DNA of 34,283 bases from Nocardia carnea. GTDB lineage: Bacteria > Actinomycetota > Actinomycetes > Mycobacteriales > Mycobacteriaceae. The notes under the pieces were generated by a model. It was not told the DNA's origin. It did no database searches and saw only the letters and a program-made list of their open reading frames with translations. Below are positions 15,482 to 23,167 of this stretch, one piece after another. Made by a program: the position numbers and the translations under genes. The first letter of the stretch is position 1. The number at the start of each line of letters is the position of its first letter. The stretch covers positions 1-34,283 of the forward strand of contig NZ_JARWOV010000016.1 of NCBI RefSeq assembly GCF_029868855.1, in the 5' to 3' direction.

Positions 15482-15633
15482 AGTGTGAAACGCCGTGTGA
15501 CGAACGTTGCGATGCGAGTATCCCGGCCCGGGGATGTATCCTGCACAGGAATGCGTTCGCATTCATAGACTATTGATCCGGATGAGCGGCGTGTTCGGCA
15601 CGCGGCGGCGACCGAGAAGGAGGTGGTGTTGCA

Positions 15634-15693
15634 ATGCGCAGCGAACCTCCCAGTCGAAGGCCGCGCGGCGCCGTCCGCCCGCGTTTCCGCTAG
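15634..15693 (+). CDS. Candidate Mg2+-responsive leader peptide of mgtE
   Basis: 19-codon ORF encoding MRSEPPSRRPRGAVRPRFR, preceded by AAGGAGG (15617-15623) at 10 bases. It has four prolines, seven arginines and an early acidic-Pro-Pro (EPP) motif. The Salmonella MgtL leader, as I recall it, is 17 residues with the same plan: acidic/proline N-terminus, an Arg cluster and a final Phe-Arg. In MgtL, low Mg2+ or low proline stalls or destabilises the ribosome and lets mgtA be transcribed. Placement 92 bases upstream of a Mg2+ transporter gene supports an analogous role here. The function is inferred; the ORF itself and its ribosome site are directly visible. Confidence 0.55.
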   Translation: MRSEPPSRRPRGAVRPRFR

Positions 15694-15785
15694 CGATATC
15701 TGCCGGCGGAGCGGCCCGGCTCGGCGCCTCGCGGTGTGACTTCTTTCGAATCACTCGCAAATCAACGCTGTGCCGAGGACTACTC

Positions 15786-17150
15786 ATGTCGCAGATCGAA
15801 CTCATCGAAGCACCGACGACGCTGTCGGAATCCCTCCAGAACGTGGTGGAAAGCCATCGTGTCGATGCCGCGCTGCATTGGCTGGACAATCATCCGCCGC
15901 ACGTCATCGCCGACGAGCTCGCGCGCATGGGCGCGGTCGAGGCCGGTGTGGCGTTCCGCCTGCTGGACAAGGATCTGGCGCTGGCGGTGTTCGAGGAACT
16001 CGAACCCGTGGACCAGCAGCAGATCCTGCAGGGCCTGCGCGATCAGAGCTTCCGCGAACTCGTCGAGGGCATGGCCCCCGACGACCGCGCCCGCATGCTC
16101 CGTGAAGCCCCCGCCAAAGTGGCGAAGAAGGCGCTGGCCGGGCTGAGCCCGCGGGAGCGGCGAATGACCGCCGCGCTGCTGGGCTACCCGGAGGGATCGG
16201 TCGGTCGGTACATGTCGCCCGAGGTCGTGGCGATCCCGAGTACCCTTTCCGTCGCCGACGCGCTGCGGATCGTGCGGGTCAAGGGCGCGAACGCCGAAAC
16301 CGTGTACACCCTGCCCGTGGTCGATTCCGGCCGCCGCCTGCAGGGCATCGTCGAACTGCGGGAACTGGTGCTCACCGGCCCCGACACGATGGTCGCGGAT
16401 CTGGTGGTGACCGAACCCGCGTTCGTCCGCGCTACCGATTCGGCCGAGAAGGCCGCCCGCCTCATGCGGGAAACCAACGACATCAACCTGCCGGTGGTCG
16501 ACAGCGAGGACCGGCTGGTGGGGTTGCTCACCATCGACGACGCCGTCGAGGTCATCGAAGCGGCCGACAGCGAGGACGTGGCCAAACAGGCCGGTTCGGC
16601 GCCGTGGGAGGGCCACTACATGGCGGCCGGCGTTTTCCAGCTCGCCCGCTACCGCGCCCTGTGGCTGATGCTGCTGCTGGTCGCCGCGACCCTCACCGTC
16701 AGCGTGACCGGATTCTTCGAGGCCACCCTCGAGCAGGCGGCCCAGCTCGCACTGTTCATTCCGCTGCTGATCGGCGCCGGCGGCAACGCGGGCGCCCAGG
16801 CCGCCACCGCTTGTGTGCGCGCCGTCGCGGTGGGGGAGGTCCGCGGCGGCGACCTGTTCAAGGTGATCTGGCGCGAATGCCGGGTGGGCCTGGTGCTGGG
16901 CGGAATGCTCTCCGTCGTCGGCCTGGTGATCGGGGGTCTGTTCGTCGGCCCGAAGGTCGCGGTGGTCGTCGGGATCACGCTGATCCTGATCTGCGCCTGG
17001 GCCGCCACCATCGGCGGCACCATGCCGCTGCTGGCCAAGCGGTTGCGTATCGACCCGGCCGTGGTGTCGGCGCCGATGGTCACCACCCTGGTGGACGCGA
17101 CCGGGCTGATCATCTACTTCACCACGGCGAAACTGGTCCTGGGGATCTGA
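15786..17150 (+). CDS. mgtE: Magnesium transporter MgtE
   Basis: 454 aa, normal MgtE length. Order: an N-terminal superhelical domain (about 15-130, with repeated helical pairs such as FRELVEGMAPDDRARMLREAP); two CBS domains (about 135-255, starting GRYMSPEVVAIPSTLSVADAL and MVADLVVTEPAFVRATDSAEKAARLM), which sense intracellular Mg2+; a plug helix; then five membrane helices. The pore motif PLLIGAGGNAGAQAAT is present. The protein imports Mg2+ and closes when the CBS/N domains bind it. The ATG at 15786 has GAGGA just upstream; a longer in-frame reading from 15507 would cross the leader region and is rejected. The gene is preceded by a possible Mg2+-sensing leader ORF. Confidence 0.95.
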   Translation: MSQIELIEAPTTLSESLQNVVESHRVDAALHWLDNHPPHVIADELARMGAVEAGVAFRLLDKDLALAVFEELEPVDQQQILQGLRDQSFRELVEGMAPDDRARMLREAPAKVAKKALAGLSPRERRMTAALLGYPEGSVGRYMSPEVVAIPSTLSVADALRIVRVKGANAETVYTLPVVDSGRRLQGIVELRELVLTGPDTMVADLVVTEPAFVRATDSAEKAARLMRETNDINLPVVDSEDRLVGLLTIDDAVEVIEAADSEDVAKQAGSAPWEGHYMAAGVFQLARYRALWLMLLLVAATLTVSVTGFFEATLEQAAQLALFIPLLIGAGGNAGAQAATACVRAVAVGEVRGGDLFKVIWRECRVGLVLGGMLSVVGLVIGGLFVGPKVAVVVGITLILICAWAATIGGTMPLLAKRLRIDPAVVSAPMVTTLVDATGLIIYFTTAKLVLGI

Positions 17151-17164
17151 GCAGGTCCCGCCCG

Positions 17165-17205
17165 ACTGTGCATTACGTAGGGTCTCGCCCTACGTAATGC
17201 ACAGT
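17165..17205. repeat. Perfect 18-bp inverted repeat after mgtE
   Basis: ACTGTGCATTACGTAGGG (17165-17182) and its exact complement (17188-17205) flank a 5-base spacer TCTCG. It starts 15 bases after the mgtE stop. As RNA it would be a very stable hairpin and may terminate mgtE transcription, although no U-tract follows. As DNA it could equally be an operator for the fic gene, 88 bases downstream. Confidence 0.7.
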
Positions 17206-17245
17206 GACCGACCCGAAGAAGTTGTCGCTGCGCAGTGCAACCCCG

Positions 17246-17286
17246 GCCTATTCACCGCAGAATTTGCGGTGAATAGGCGGTATCAT
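17246..17286 (+). promoter_or_regulatory. Palindromic operator and -10 box of the fic gene
   Basis: GCCTATTCACCGCA (17246-17259) and TGCGGTGAATAGGC (17265-17278) form a perfect 14-bp inverted repeat with spacer GAATT. A -10-like TATCAT (17281-17286) follows 2 bases later, and a third TCACCGCA half-site (17286-17293) overlaps the start codon. The ATG lies 7 bases after the hexamer, so the mRNA is probably leaderless. The arrangement suggests tight repression, perhaps by the Fic protein's own C-terminal winged helix. Confidence 0.65.
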
Positions 17287-17292
17287 CACCGC

Positions 17293-18411
17293 ATGGTCCC
17301 CGAATACCGCAGGTACATCTGGCAGCATGCCGATTGGCCGGCGTTCGGGTACGACGCCGCGCGGCTGGTGGGACCGCTTGCCGAGGTCGCTCACCAGCAG
17401 GGGCGCCTGCTGGGACGCCTCGCCGAGACCGCCGAAGCCGTCCAGGACGAGGCAAGCTTGTCCGTACTCACCCAGGATGTCGTCAAAACCAGCGAGATCG
17501 AGGGTGAACTGCTGGACGTGGCCTCCGTCCGTTCCTCCCTCGCACGTCACCTCGGCGTAGATATCGGAGCACTCGCCCCCGCCGACCGGCATGTGGACGG
17601 TGTCGTCGAAATGGTGCTCGACGCCGCTGCACACCACAGCCATCCGGTCACGGCGGATCGGCTGTTCGGCTGGCATGCCGCACTCTTTCCGACCGGGTAC
17701 TCCGGCCGAACCCGGCTCACTATCGGCGCCTGGCGTACCGATGCCGCCGGTCCGATGCAGGTGGTATCCGGCGGTTACGGTCGCGAGCGAGTGCATTTCG
17801 AAGCGCCTCCCGCCGCCCGGCTGGATGCCGAAATGCGGGAATTCCTGGACTGGGTGAACGCGGATGCCACCGAATCCGCCCTGGTCAAAGCGGGCTTGGC
17901 GCATCTGTGGTTCGTCACCGTGCATCCATTCGACGACGGAAACGGGCGCATCGCCCGCGCCCTCGGTGATCTGTGGCTGGCCCGCGCCGACCACAGTTCC
18001 CGGCGCTTCTTCAGTCTCTCCGCGCAGATCCAACGCGATCGGGCGGCGTACTACCGAATCCTGGAGCGCACCCAGAAGGGCACGCTCGACGTGACGGAGT
18101 GGCTCATCTGGTTCCTCGAGACGCTGCGTCGCGCCATCCAGCATTCGGACGAGACGGTCGACAAGGTTCTCCAGAAATCCCGTTTCTGGCGGCACCGGCA
18201 ACCGGCACAGATGAACGACCGCCAGGTCCTGATGCTGAACCGGATGCTGGACGGGTTCAATGGCAAGCTCACCACTCGTAAATGGGCGATCATCACCAAA
18301 TGCTCACAGGACACGGCGCTGCGAGATATCACCGAGCTGTTGGAGCTCGGTGTCCTGGAACGCTCGAACTCGGGCGGCCGCAGCACCTCATATGATCTGG
18401 CCAGGTTCTGA
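17293..18411 (+). CDS. Fic family protein (DUF4172-Fic-winged helix)
   Basis: 372 aa. Residues 1-60 look like the DUF4172 N-domain (YIWQHADWPAFGYDAARL). T66-S-E-I-E70-G matches the inhibitory helix motif (S/T)xxxE(G/N), so this is an N-terminally self-inhibited (class II) Fic protein. The catalytic motif is H211-PFDDGNGRIAR, complete for AMP transfer to a Ser, Thr or Tyr of a target protein. Residues about 300-372 form a winged-helix domain (TALRDITELLELGVLER). The ATG 17293 begins the domain; a start at 17197 would read through the upstream palindromes. The target protein is unknown. No separate antitoxin gene is adjacent. Confidence 0.9.
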   Translation: MVPEYRRYIWQHADWPAFGYDAARLVGPLAEVAHQQGRLLGRLAETAEAVQDEASLSVLTQDVVKTSEIEGELLDVASVRSSLARHLGVDIGALAPADRHVDGVVEMVLDAAAHHSHPVTADRLFGWHAALFPTGYSGRTRLTIGAWRTDAAGPMQVVSGGYGRERVHFEAPPAARLDAEMREFLDWVNADATESALVKAGLAHLWFVTVHPFDDGNGRIARALGDLWLARADHSSRRFFSLSAQIQRDRAAYYRILERTQKGTLDVTEWLIWFLETLRRAIQHSDETVDKVLQKSRFWRHRQPAQMNDRQVLMLNRMLDGFNGKLTTRKWAIITKCSQDTALRDITELLELGVLERSNSGGRSTSYDLARF

Positions 18412-18455
18412 GCGACCTCTCGATCGTGGACGGCCGCTACCGAGGCCCTCAGGAG

Positions 18456-19028
18456 TCAGCGTTCCCACAGCTTCCACATGGACAGCTCGTCGTCGTAACC
18501 GCGAACCCGGTCGACCGCGTGATCCCACTCGTGTCCGGCGGTCAGTTCATAGAACAGCAGGAGTACGGCCAGGAAAGCGGAATGACCGTCCGGCGAATCG
18601 GTAGGAGCGAAATACCTGGCGGCGCCGGCGTCCAGGAATGCCTGAGCCAGCGCTTCCCCGCCGGTGTCGCATCCGGTGCAGATTACTGTGCTGCCCGGAA
18701 TCCGCAGGTATTCACGAACATGTTCGGGGCGGAGTTCGTCGAGGAACGGCTGTGCGTCGGCCACCGGCCCACCGAGTTCCTGGAGCAGGATCCGGCCGTC
18801 CGAGCCGTGGCAACAAACGATCACGTACGGGGCGACGGGGCGTGCACCACCCAGAGCGGCTATCAGGTGCCGGCTCTGCCCGATCGAGAAATAGTTGACT
18901 CGGATGCCGAACTGTTCCAGCGAGCCCCGTACCAGTTCGGCGGACCGGTCGTCGATATCGAGTAGGTCGACCTCGGTCCACCCGAGCTCGCCGTCGATCA
19001 CTTCCTGAATTCGCGATACCGTCACCAT
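18456..19028 (-). CDS. Small caspase-like (clan CD) protein
   Basis: 190 aa. The pattern fits the caspase/CHAT haemoglobinase fold: a beta-strand running into His74 in YVIVCCHGSDGR, then 46 residues later a second strand with Cys120 in STVICTGCDTGGEALAQAF. DAGAARYFAPTDSPDGHSAFLAVLLLFYEL follows. His and Cys at strand ends with this spacing are the usual catalytic dyad. It is a stand-alone domain without signal peptide or partner domain, so its substrate is unknown. Start ATG 19028; a longer start at 19049 adds only MRPRYVG. It converges on the Fic gene. Family assignment is from motif memory; the fold prediction should be tested. Confidence 0.55.
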   Translation of the reverse strand: MVTVSRIQEVIDGELGWTEVDLLDIDDRSAELVRGSLEQFGIRVNYFSIGQSRHLIAALGGARPVAPYVIVCCHGSDGRILLQELGGPVADAQPFLDELRPEHVREYLRIPGSTVICTGCDTGGEALAQAFLDAGAARYFAPTDSPDGHSAFLAVLLLFYELTAGHEWDHAVDRVRGYDDELSMWKLWER

Positions 19029-19140
19029 CCCAACGTAACGGGGTCGCACACACTCAGGCCCGGTCCCTGATCAGACGGTGCAGGTGGCCACTGTGGCGCG
19101 GTTTGCGCCTCACGCTACGTCAGGGTTTACCGTCGGGTCG

Positions 19141-20028
19141 GTGACGATCACTGTTCTCGACTCCTACTCGACCATGAAGCAGATCCTGCAGGCACCGGTG
19201 GCCGATCGGGAAGACCTGCTGCGGGCGATGCTCGAACCGACGACCGGGATGTACCGGTACTACCCGGGCGAGGTCGACCTGGTGGCGTTCCACCGGCAGT
19301 CGGCCGGGTTCCCGCTCGACCGCGACGAGCAGCGGTGTCTCGACGCCCTCGAAACGCTCGCGGCGGCCGATGCCTGGAATCGCATGCAGCGGGCGGTCGA
19401 CGACGCGGCAGCCGTACTGCTCGCCGCGACACCGGGATTCCGAGCTCCGGACATCACCGTGCTCGTGGTGCTCGGCGACCCGGGCGACGCCAACTTCATG
19501 GGCCCCAGCCTGGGCGTCACCGGCTTCGGCGGTATTTCCGGATACATCACGATCACGCTGTGGCCCTACCCGGAGAACCTCGAACGTCTGGAATGCACCG
19601 CGGTGCACGAACTCCACCACAATCTGCGCTACAGCCCGGGCGGTGTGGTGTGGGATCCGATGACGGTCACCGTCGGCGAGCATGTGGTGGGCGAGGGACT
19701 GGCCGACGCTTTCGCTCGCGAACTCTACGGTGACGACCTCGGCTACGCCCGCCTCGGCGTGCCCACCTTGCGCGACGATGCGGTGTTCGCGAAAGTCGTT
19801 TCCGGACTGGACGTCACCGGTATGCAGAACTTCACGGCCTGGGTGCTCGGCGACACCATCGCCGAACATCTGGGCGTGACCCCGGTCGGTTTGCCTACGG
19901 GAGCGGGGTATTCCGCCGGCAACAGGCTGGTCGACGCCTATCTCGCGGCGACAGGGAAGACTCCGGCGCAGGCGCTGCATGCCGACAGTGCGGAGATCAT
20001 CGCTACCGCGCTCGCGGCGAACCGGTAA
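19141..20028 (+). CDS. DUF2268-type zinc metalloprotease
   Basis: 295 aa. A zincin motif is visible as H156-E-L-H-H160, followed by a conserved GEGLADAFAREL segment that can provide the third ligand. This combination, with the GGISGYITITLWP strand before it, fits the DUF2268 (YjaZ-like) putative Zn-dependent proteases. No signal peptide is present, so it probably works in the cytosol. GTG 19141 is preferred because the family-like sequence (TITVLDSY) begins there and a TACCGT -10-like box ends 7 bases earlier, giving a leaderless start. GTG 19078 would add 21 residues without a ribosome site. Confidence 0.78.
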   Translation: MTITVLDSYSTMKQILQAPVADREDLLRAMLEPTTGMYRYYPGEVDLVAFHRQSAGFPLDRDEQRCLDALETLAAADAWNRMQRAVDDAAAVLLAATPGFRAPDITVLVVLGDPGDANFMGPSLGVTGFGGISGYITITLWPYPENLERLECTAVHELHHNLRYSPGGVVWDPMTVTVGEHVVGEGLADAFARELYGDDLGYARLGVPTLRDDAVFAKVVSGLDVTGMQNFTAWVLGDTIAEHLGVTPVGLPTGAGYSAGNRLVDAYLAATGKTPAQALHADSAEIIATALAANR

Positions 20029-20045
20029 CTGCCGGAGCTCGGCAG
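20029..20045. terminator. Hairpin directly after the metalloprotease gene
   Basis: CTGCCG (20029-20034) and CGGCAG (20040-20045) with loop GAGCT form a perfect stem immediately after the stop codon, between converging genes. No U-tract follows. The rest of the gap to 20143 shows nothing. Confidence 0.45.
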
Positions 20046-20142
20046 GGTCCTGAGGTCGTCACCGGTGGCAACCTCGTGTCGCGATCCGGGACGAAGGAAC
20101 TGCCTTGCTTCGATGGATCCGGTCGCCGAAGGCGATATCCGA

Positions 20143-21024
20143 TCAGGGTTCGAAGCGGTGGAACGCCGCCGATCGGCGGCGATGGTATTCGTGATCGTCT
20201 TCGTCGTGTTCGATTCCGCGCGCGACGGCGATATCGAAGTAGGCGGCCTCCCTGCGTAGCCGGTGCCGTATCAGCTGGCGGATGGTCAGGTCGTCGAGTT
20301 CGCCCGCCGTGCCGCCCGCGGCGTGATATGCGGCGACGAAGGCGCGGACGCGAGTGAGATCACCCTGGACTTCATCGGTGAATTCCAGAGCAGCCGAGGC
20401 GAGTTCGAGCTCGGGTGGGCCGATCAGTGCTTCGTCCCAGTCGAGCACGGTGGTGACATGTCCGTTGTGGCACAGGAGGTTGCCCTCGTAGTAGTCGCCG
20501 TGCAGGGGCTGCCGCCGGGCGGTGCGGGTGAACTCGGCGAGCCAGCGGTCGAGTCCGGGATCGGGCAGGTGCGCCGAGGGGGTGCCGTCGAGCCCGATTT
20601 CGAGGAACGATCGCGCCGGGCGGGGTGGTGGACGATAGGTGGCGAGGGCTCGATGTAGCCGGGCGAGGAGGCCCGCGGCCTCGGTGAATTGGGTGGGGTC
20701 CTCGCTGTCGACCCACTGTCCTTGCGCCAGCGGCCATACCGTTATCGGGTGCCCGGCGACGACGGTGACCGTGGAACCATCGGCGCGGGGTAGCGGCGCG
20801 ATGGCCTCCGGGACCGAACACGCCGCAACCGCGGCCACACCGTTGCACCATTCGATCTCGGCGGGATCGCGGCCGGGCGAGCCGATACGTACGACGACCT
20901 CGCCGAGACGGTAGGCCGCGGACTCTTCACCACCGTGCAGCCGCTCCCCGACGCCACGATGGCCCCACTCGGCGGCAACGGTGTCGAGAATGTCGTCGGT
21001 CAGCGGAATATCGGTGTACACCAC
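20143..21024 (-). CDS. Aminoglycoside phosphotransferase (APH) family protein
   Basis: 293 aa, protein-kinase-like APH fold. The catalytic block LHGDYYEGNLLCHNGHVTTVLDWDEALIG holds the HGDxxxxN loop and the metal-binding Asp of VLDWD. The N-lobe contains AAYRLGEVVVRIGSPG as the nucleotide-binding strands. APH-family proteins phosphorylate small molecules such as aminoglycosides, homoserine or choline; resistance is possible but cannot be claimed from sequence alone. Two adjacent GTG codons (21024, 21021) are possible starts, with GGTGG just upstream. The gene is divergent from the aldo/keto reductase and convergent with the metalloprotease. Confidence 0.82.
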   Translation of the reverse strand: MVYTDIPLTDDILDTVAAEWGHRGVGERLHGGEESAAYRLGEVVVRIGSPGRDPAEIEWCNGVAAVAACSVPEAIAPLPRADGSTVTVVAGHPITVWPLAQGQWVDSEDPTQFTEAAGLLARLHRALATYRPPPRPARSFLEIGLDGTPSAHLPDPGLDRWLAEFTRTARRQPLHGDYYEGNLLCHNGHVTTVLDWDEALIGPPELELASAALEFTDEVQGDLTRVRAFVAAYHAAGGTAGELDDLTIRQLIRHRLRREAAYFDIAVARGIEHDEDDHEYHRRRSAAFHRFEP

Positions 21025-21252
21025 AAGCCACCAGTACAGACAGCGATGACCGGGGCGCAAATTCTTTCTCGGCCGTCGACCTGAAATGGTTTCGTCACCC
21101 GAACTGTTCCTGCCGGGTTCGTGCCGGTCGTGCGGCGTGGCCACCGCGCGGTGCCTTACGAACTTCGAGGTGCCTTCTTCTTTCCGCGGGCCGGTTGCCC
21201 GACACTGTGCAGGGGGCGCCACCGCCCCGATACCTCGAGGAAGGTTCTACGC

Positions 21253-22128
21253 GTGAGTGTCACACCGGCAACAACACTCCCCGGAGGTACCTGGACATCG
21301 GGTGATCTCACGGTCACCAGGTTCGGGTACGGGGCGATGCAACTGGCAGGTCCGTGGGTGATGGGGCCGCCGGCCGACCGTGACGGAGCGCTGGCGGTGC
21401 TACGCGAAGTGGTCGATCTGGGGATCACCCATATCGACACCAGCGCCGCGTACGGGCCCTTCGTCACCAACCAGCTGATTCGTGAAGCCCTGCACCCGTA
21501 TCCCGACGGTGTGCACATCGTGACGAAGGTCGGCGCGAACCGGGACGAGCAGGGCGGCTGGCCGCCGGCGCGGAAACCGGACGAGCTGCGCCGTCAGGTC
21601 GAGGAAAACCTGGAAACCCTCGGGCTCGACATGCTGTACCTGGTGAACCTCCGGCTCGGCGACGCCGAAGGGCCTCGGGAGGGCTCGATCGCCGAAGCGT
21701 TCGAGACGCTGGCCGAGCTCCAGCGGCAGGGGGTGATTCGCCACCTGGGCGTGAGCAACGCGACCGCCGGGCAGATAGCCGAGGCCCAGCAGATCGCTCC
21801 GATCGTCTGTGTGCAGAACATGTACAACCTCGCGCACCGGCACGACGACGAGCTGATCGATCGTCTCGCACGCGAGAACATCGCATATGTGCCGTTCTTC
21901 CCGCTCGGCGGTTTCAGCCCGCTGCAATCCTCGGCGCTTTCCGTCGTCGCCACCCGCCTGAATACGACCCCGATGGCGGTCGCACTGGCCTGGTTGCTGC
22001 AACGGTCGCCGAATATCCTGCTGATTCCGGGCACTTCCTCGGTCGCTCACCTCCGGGAAAACGTCGCCGGCGCGGCTGTCGCACTGTCCGCCGACGACCT
22101 CGCTGCGCTGGACGGGATCGCCGAATAG
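21253..22128 (+). CDS. Aldo/keto reductase
   Basis: 291 aa TIM-barrel oxidoreductase. Motifs: FGYGAMQLAGPWVMG; the catalytic Asp-Tyr pair in HIDTSAAYGPFVTNQLIREAL; Lys in IVTKVG; and the NADPH-binding C-terminal loop LIPGTSSVAHLRENV. The usual catalytic His (LYLIH) is replaced by Asn in LYLVNLRLGD, as in one known actinobacterial subgroup, so activity or substrate range may differ from classic members. GTG 21253 follows AGGAAGG by 8 bases; the in-frame start at 21121 adds a Cys/Arg-rich stretch without family resemblance. Physiological substrate unknown. Confidence 0.87.
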   Translation: MSVTPATTLPGGTWTSGDLTVTRFGYGAMQLAGPWVMGPPADRDGALAVLREVVDLGITHIDTSAAYGPFVTNQLIREALHPYPDGVHIVTKVGANRDEQGGWPPARKPDELRRQVEENLETLGLDMLYLVNLRLGDAEGPREGSIAEAFETLAELQRQGVIRHLGVSNATAGQIAEAQQIAPIVCVQNMYNLAHRHDDELIDRLARENIAYVPFFPLGGFSPLQSSALSVVATRLNTTPMAVALAWLLQRSPNILLIPGTSSVAHLRENVAGAAVALSADDLAALDGIAE

Positions 22129-22264
22129 CACGCCGGATCCATACTGTGTCGTGGGTGTCGATCTGATCCCTGCAGCCGCGGATGTCATCGTGTCCGCCTG
22201 CTGGTGACTCAGCCGGCTGGTGCAGCAGGCCCGGGTGCAGGCCTGCCTTGTACTGTCGCATCGT

Positions 22265-23167
22265 ATGACCGGCCCCGAGATCGTGATCACCGCAGAGCTC
22301 GTCCGCGACCTGCTACAGGATCAGCACCCTGACCTTGCGGGGCTGACCATCCGCGAGGTGGCAGGTGGCTGGGGCAACCAGATGTGGCGTCTCGGAGACG
22401 AGTTGGCCGTACGCATGCAGCGCATGGACCCCACCCCGGAGCTGCAGCTGAAGGAACGACGGTGGCTACCCGTGCTGGCCCCGCGCCTGCCGCTCCCGGT
22501 GCCGACTCCGGTGCGGTTCGGTGAGCCGTCCGAGCGTTTCTCCAAGCACTGGACCGTGATGACGTGGATTCCCGGCGAGCCGCTGGACCACGGCGCGATC
22601 AGCCGCGTCGCCCATGCGGCCGATACCCTGGCCGGCTTCCTCGGGGCACTCCACGTGGAGGCGCCCGAAGACGCGCCGATCAGTGCGGACCGCGGCCACC
22701 GCCTCGAGAAGTGCACGGACGGATTCGACCACTTCTTCCACGCAGTCGTCCCCGACGCTCTCGCCGACGCGGTCCGGGCAGTCTGGGACGACGCCGTCAC
22801 GGCGCCCGAGTGGGCGGGCCCACCGGTGTGGGTGCACGGCGACCTGCATCCCGCGAACGTCGTCGTCTCGGACGGGACGCTCTCGGGCATCGTCGACTTC
22901 GGTGACCTGTTCGCCGGCGATCCGGCATGGGACCTCGCAGCCGCATGGGTGATCCTTCCCGCCGGCGGAGCCGCACGCTTCTTCGACGCGTACGGGCAGG
23001 CAGACGAGGGGACGATCCGGCGTGCCCGCGGGCTGGCCGCTCTGAAAAGCCTTTTCCTCATGCTCATGGGCCAAAACGGAGACCGGGGCCTTCCCGGTGG
23101 CAAGCCGGCGTGGGGACCCGCAGGCCGGGCAGCACTCGATCGCGTTCTCAGTGAGCCTTTGATCTAG
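22265..23167 (+). CDS. Aminoglycoside/macrolide phosphotransferase-like protein
   Basis: 300 aa, complete APH fold. GWGNQMWRLGDELAVRM forms the nucleotide-binding strands with its Arg/Lys-type position. WTVMTWIPGEPL is the hinge. The catalytic VHGDLHPANVVVSDGTLSGIVDFGD has HGDxxxxN and the metal-binding DFGD, then DPAWDLAAAWVILP. The overall pattern is closer to the macrolide 2'-phosphotransferase-like branch than to the gene at 20143, but the substrate is unproven. A TACTGT -10-like box (22251-22256) lies 8 bases before the ATG and there is no ribosome site, suggesting a leaderless mRNA. The 136 bases before it show nothing else. Confidence 0.85.
   Translation: MTGPEIVITAELVRDLLQDQHPDLAGLTIREVAGGWGNQMWRLGDELAVRMQRMDPTPELQLKERRWLPVLAPRLPLPVPTPVRFGEPSERFSKHWTVMTWIPGEPLDHGAISRVAHAADTLAGFLGALHVEAPEDAPISADRGHRLEKCTDGFDHFFHAVVPDALADAVRAVWDDAVTAPEWAGPPVWVHGDLHPANVVVSDGTLSGIVDFGDLFAGDPAWDLAAAWVILPAGGAARFFDAYGQADEGTIRRARGLAALKSLFLMLMGQNGDRGLPGGKPAWGPAGRAALDRVLSEPLI

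Larger units (their letters stand above)
15430..15785 (+). promoter_or_regulatory. 356-base leader region of mgtE
   Basis: This gap holds, in order: a possible operon terminator; a perfect palindrome GAATGCGTTCGCATTC (15549-15564) that could be an operator or an RNA hairpin; TAGACT (15566-15571), a possible -10 box; a short ORF (15634-15693) with a strong ribosome site; and 92 bases before the mgtE ATG. I looked for the conserved blocks of the M-box (ykoK) Mg2+ riboswitch and did not recognise them. Confidence 0.45.

Noticed and set aside
15430..15785. Possible M-box (ykoK) Mg2+ riboswitch before mgtE
   Set aside because: None of the conserved M-box sequence blocks could be found by eye; a covariance-model search would settle it.
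20143..23167. Antibiotic-resistance cluster (two APH-fold genes)
   Set aside because: The APH fold covers many non-resistance kinases, the genes are not one operon, and no mobile element flanks them.
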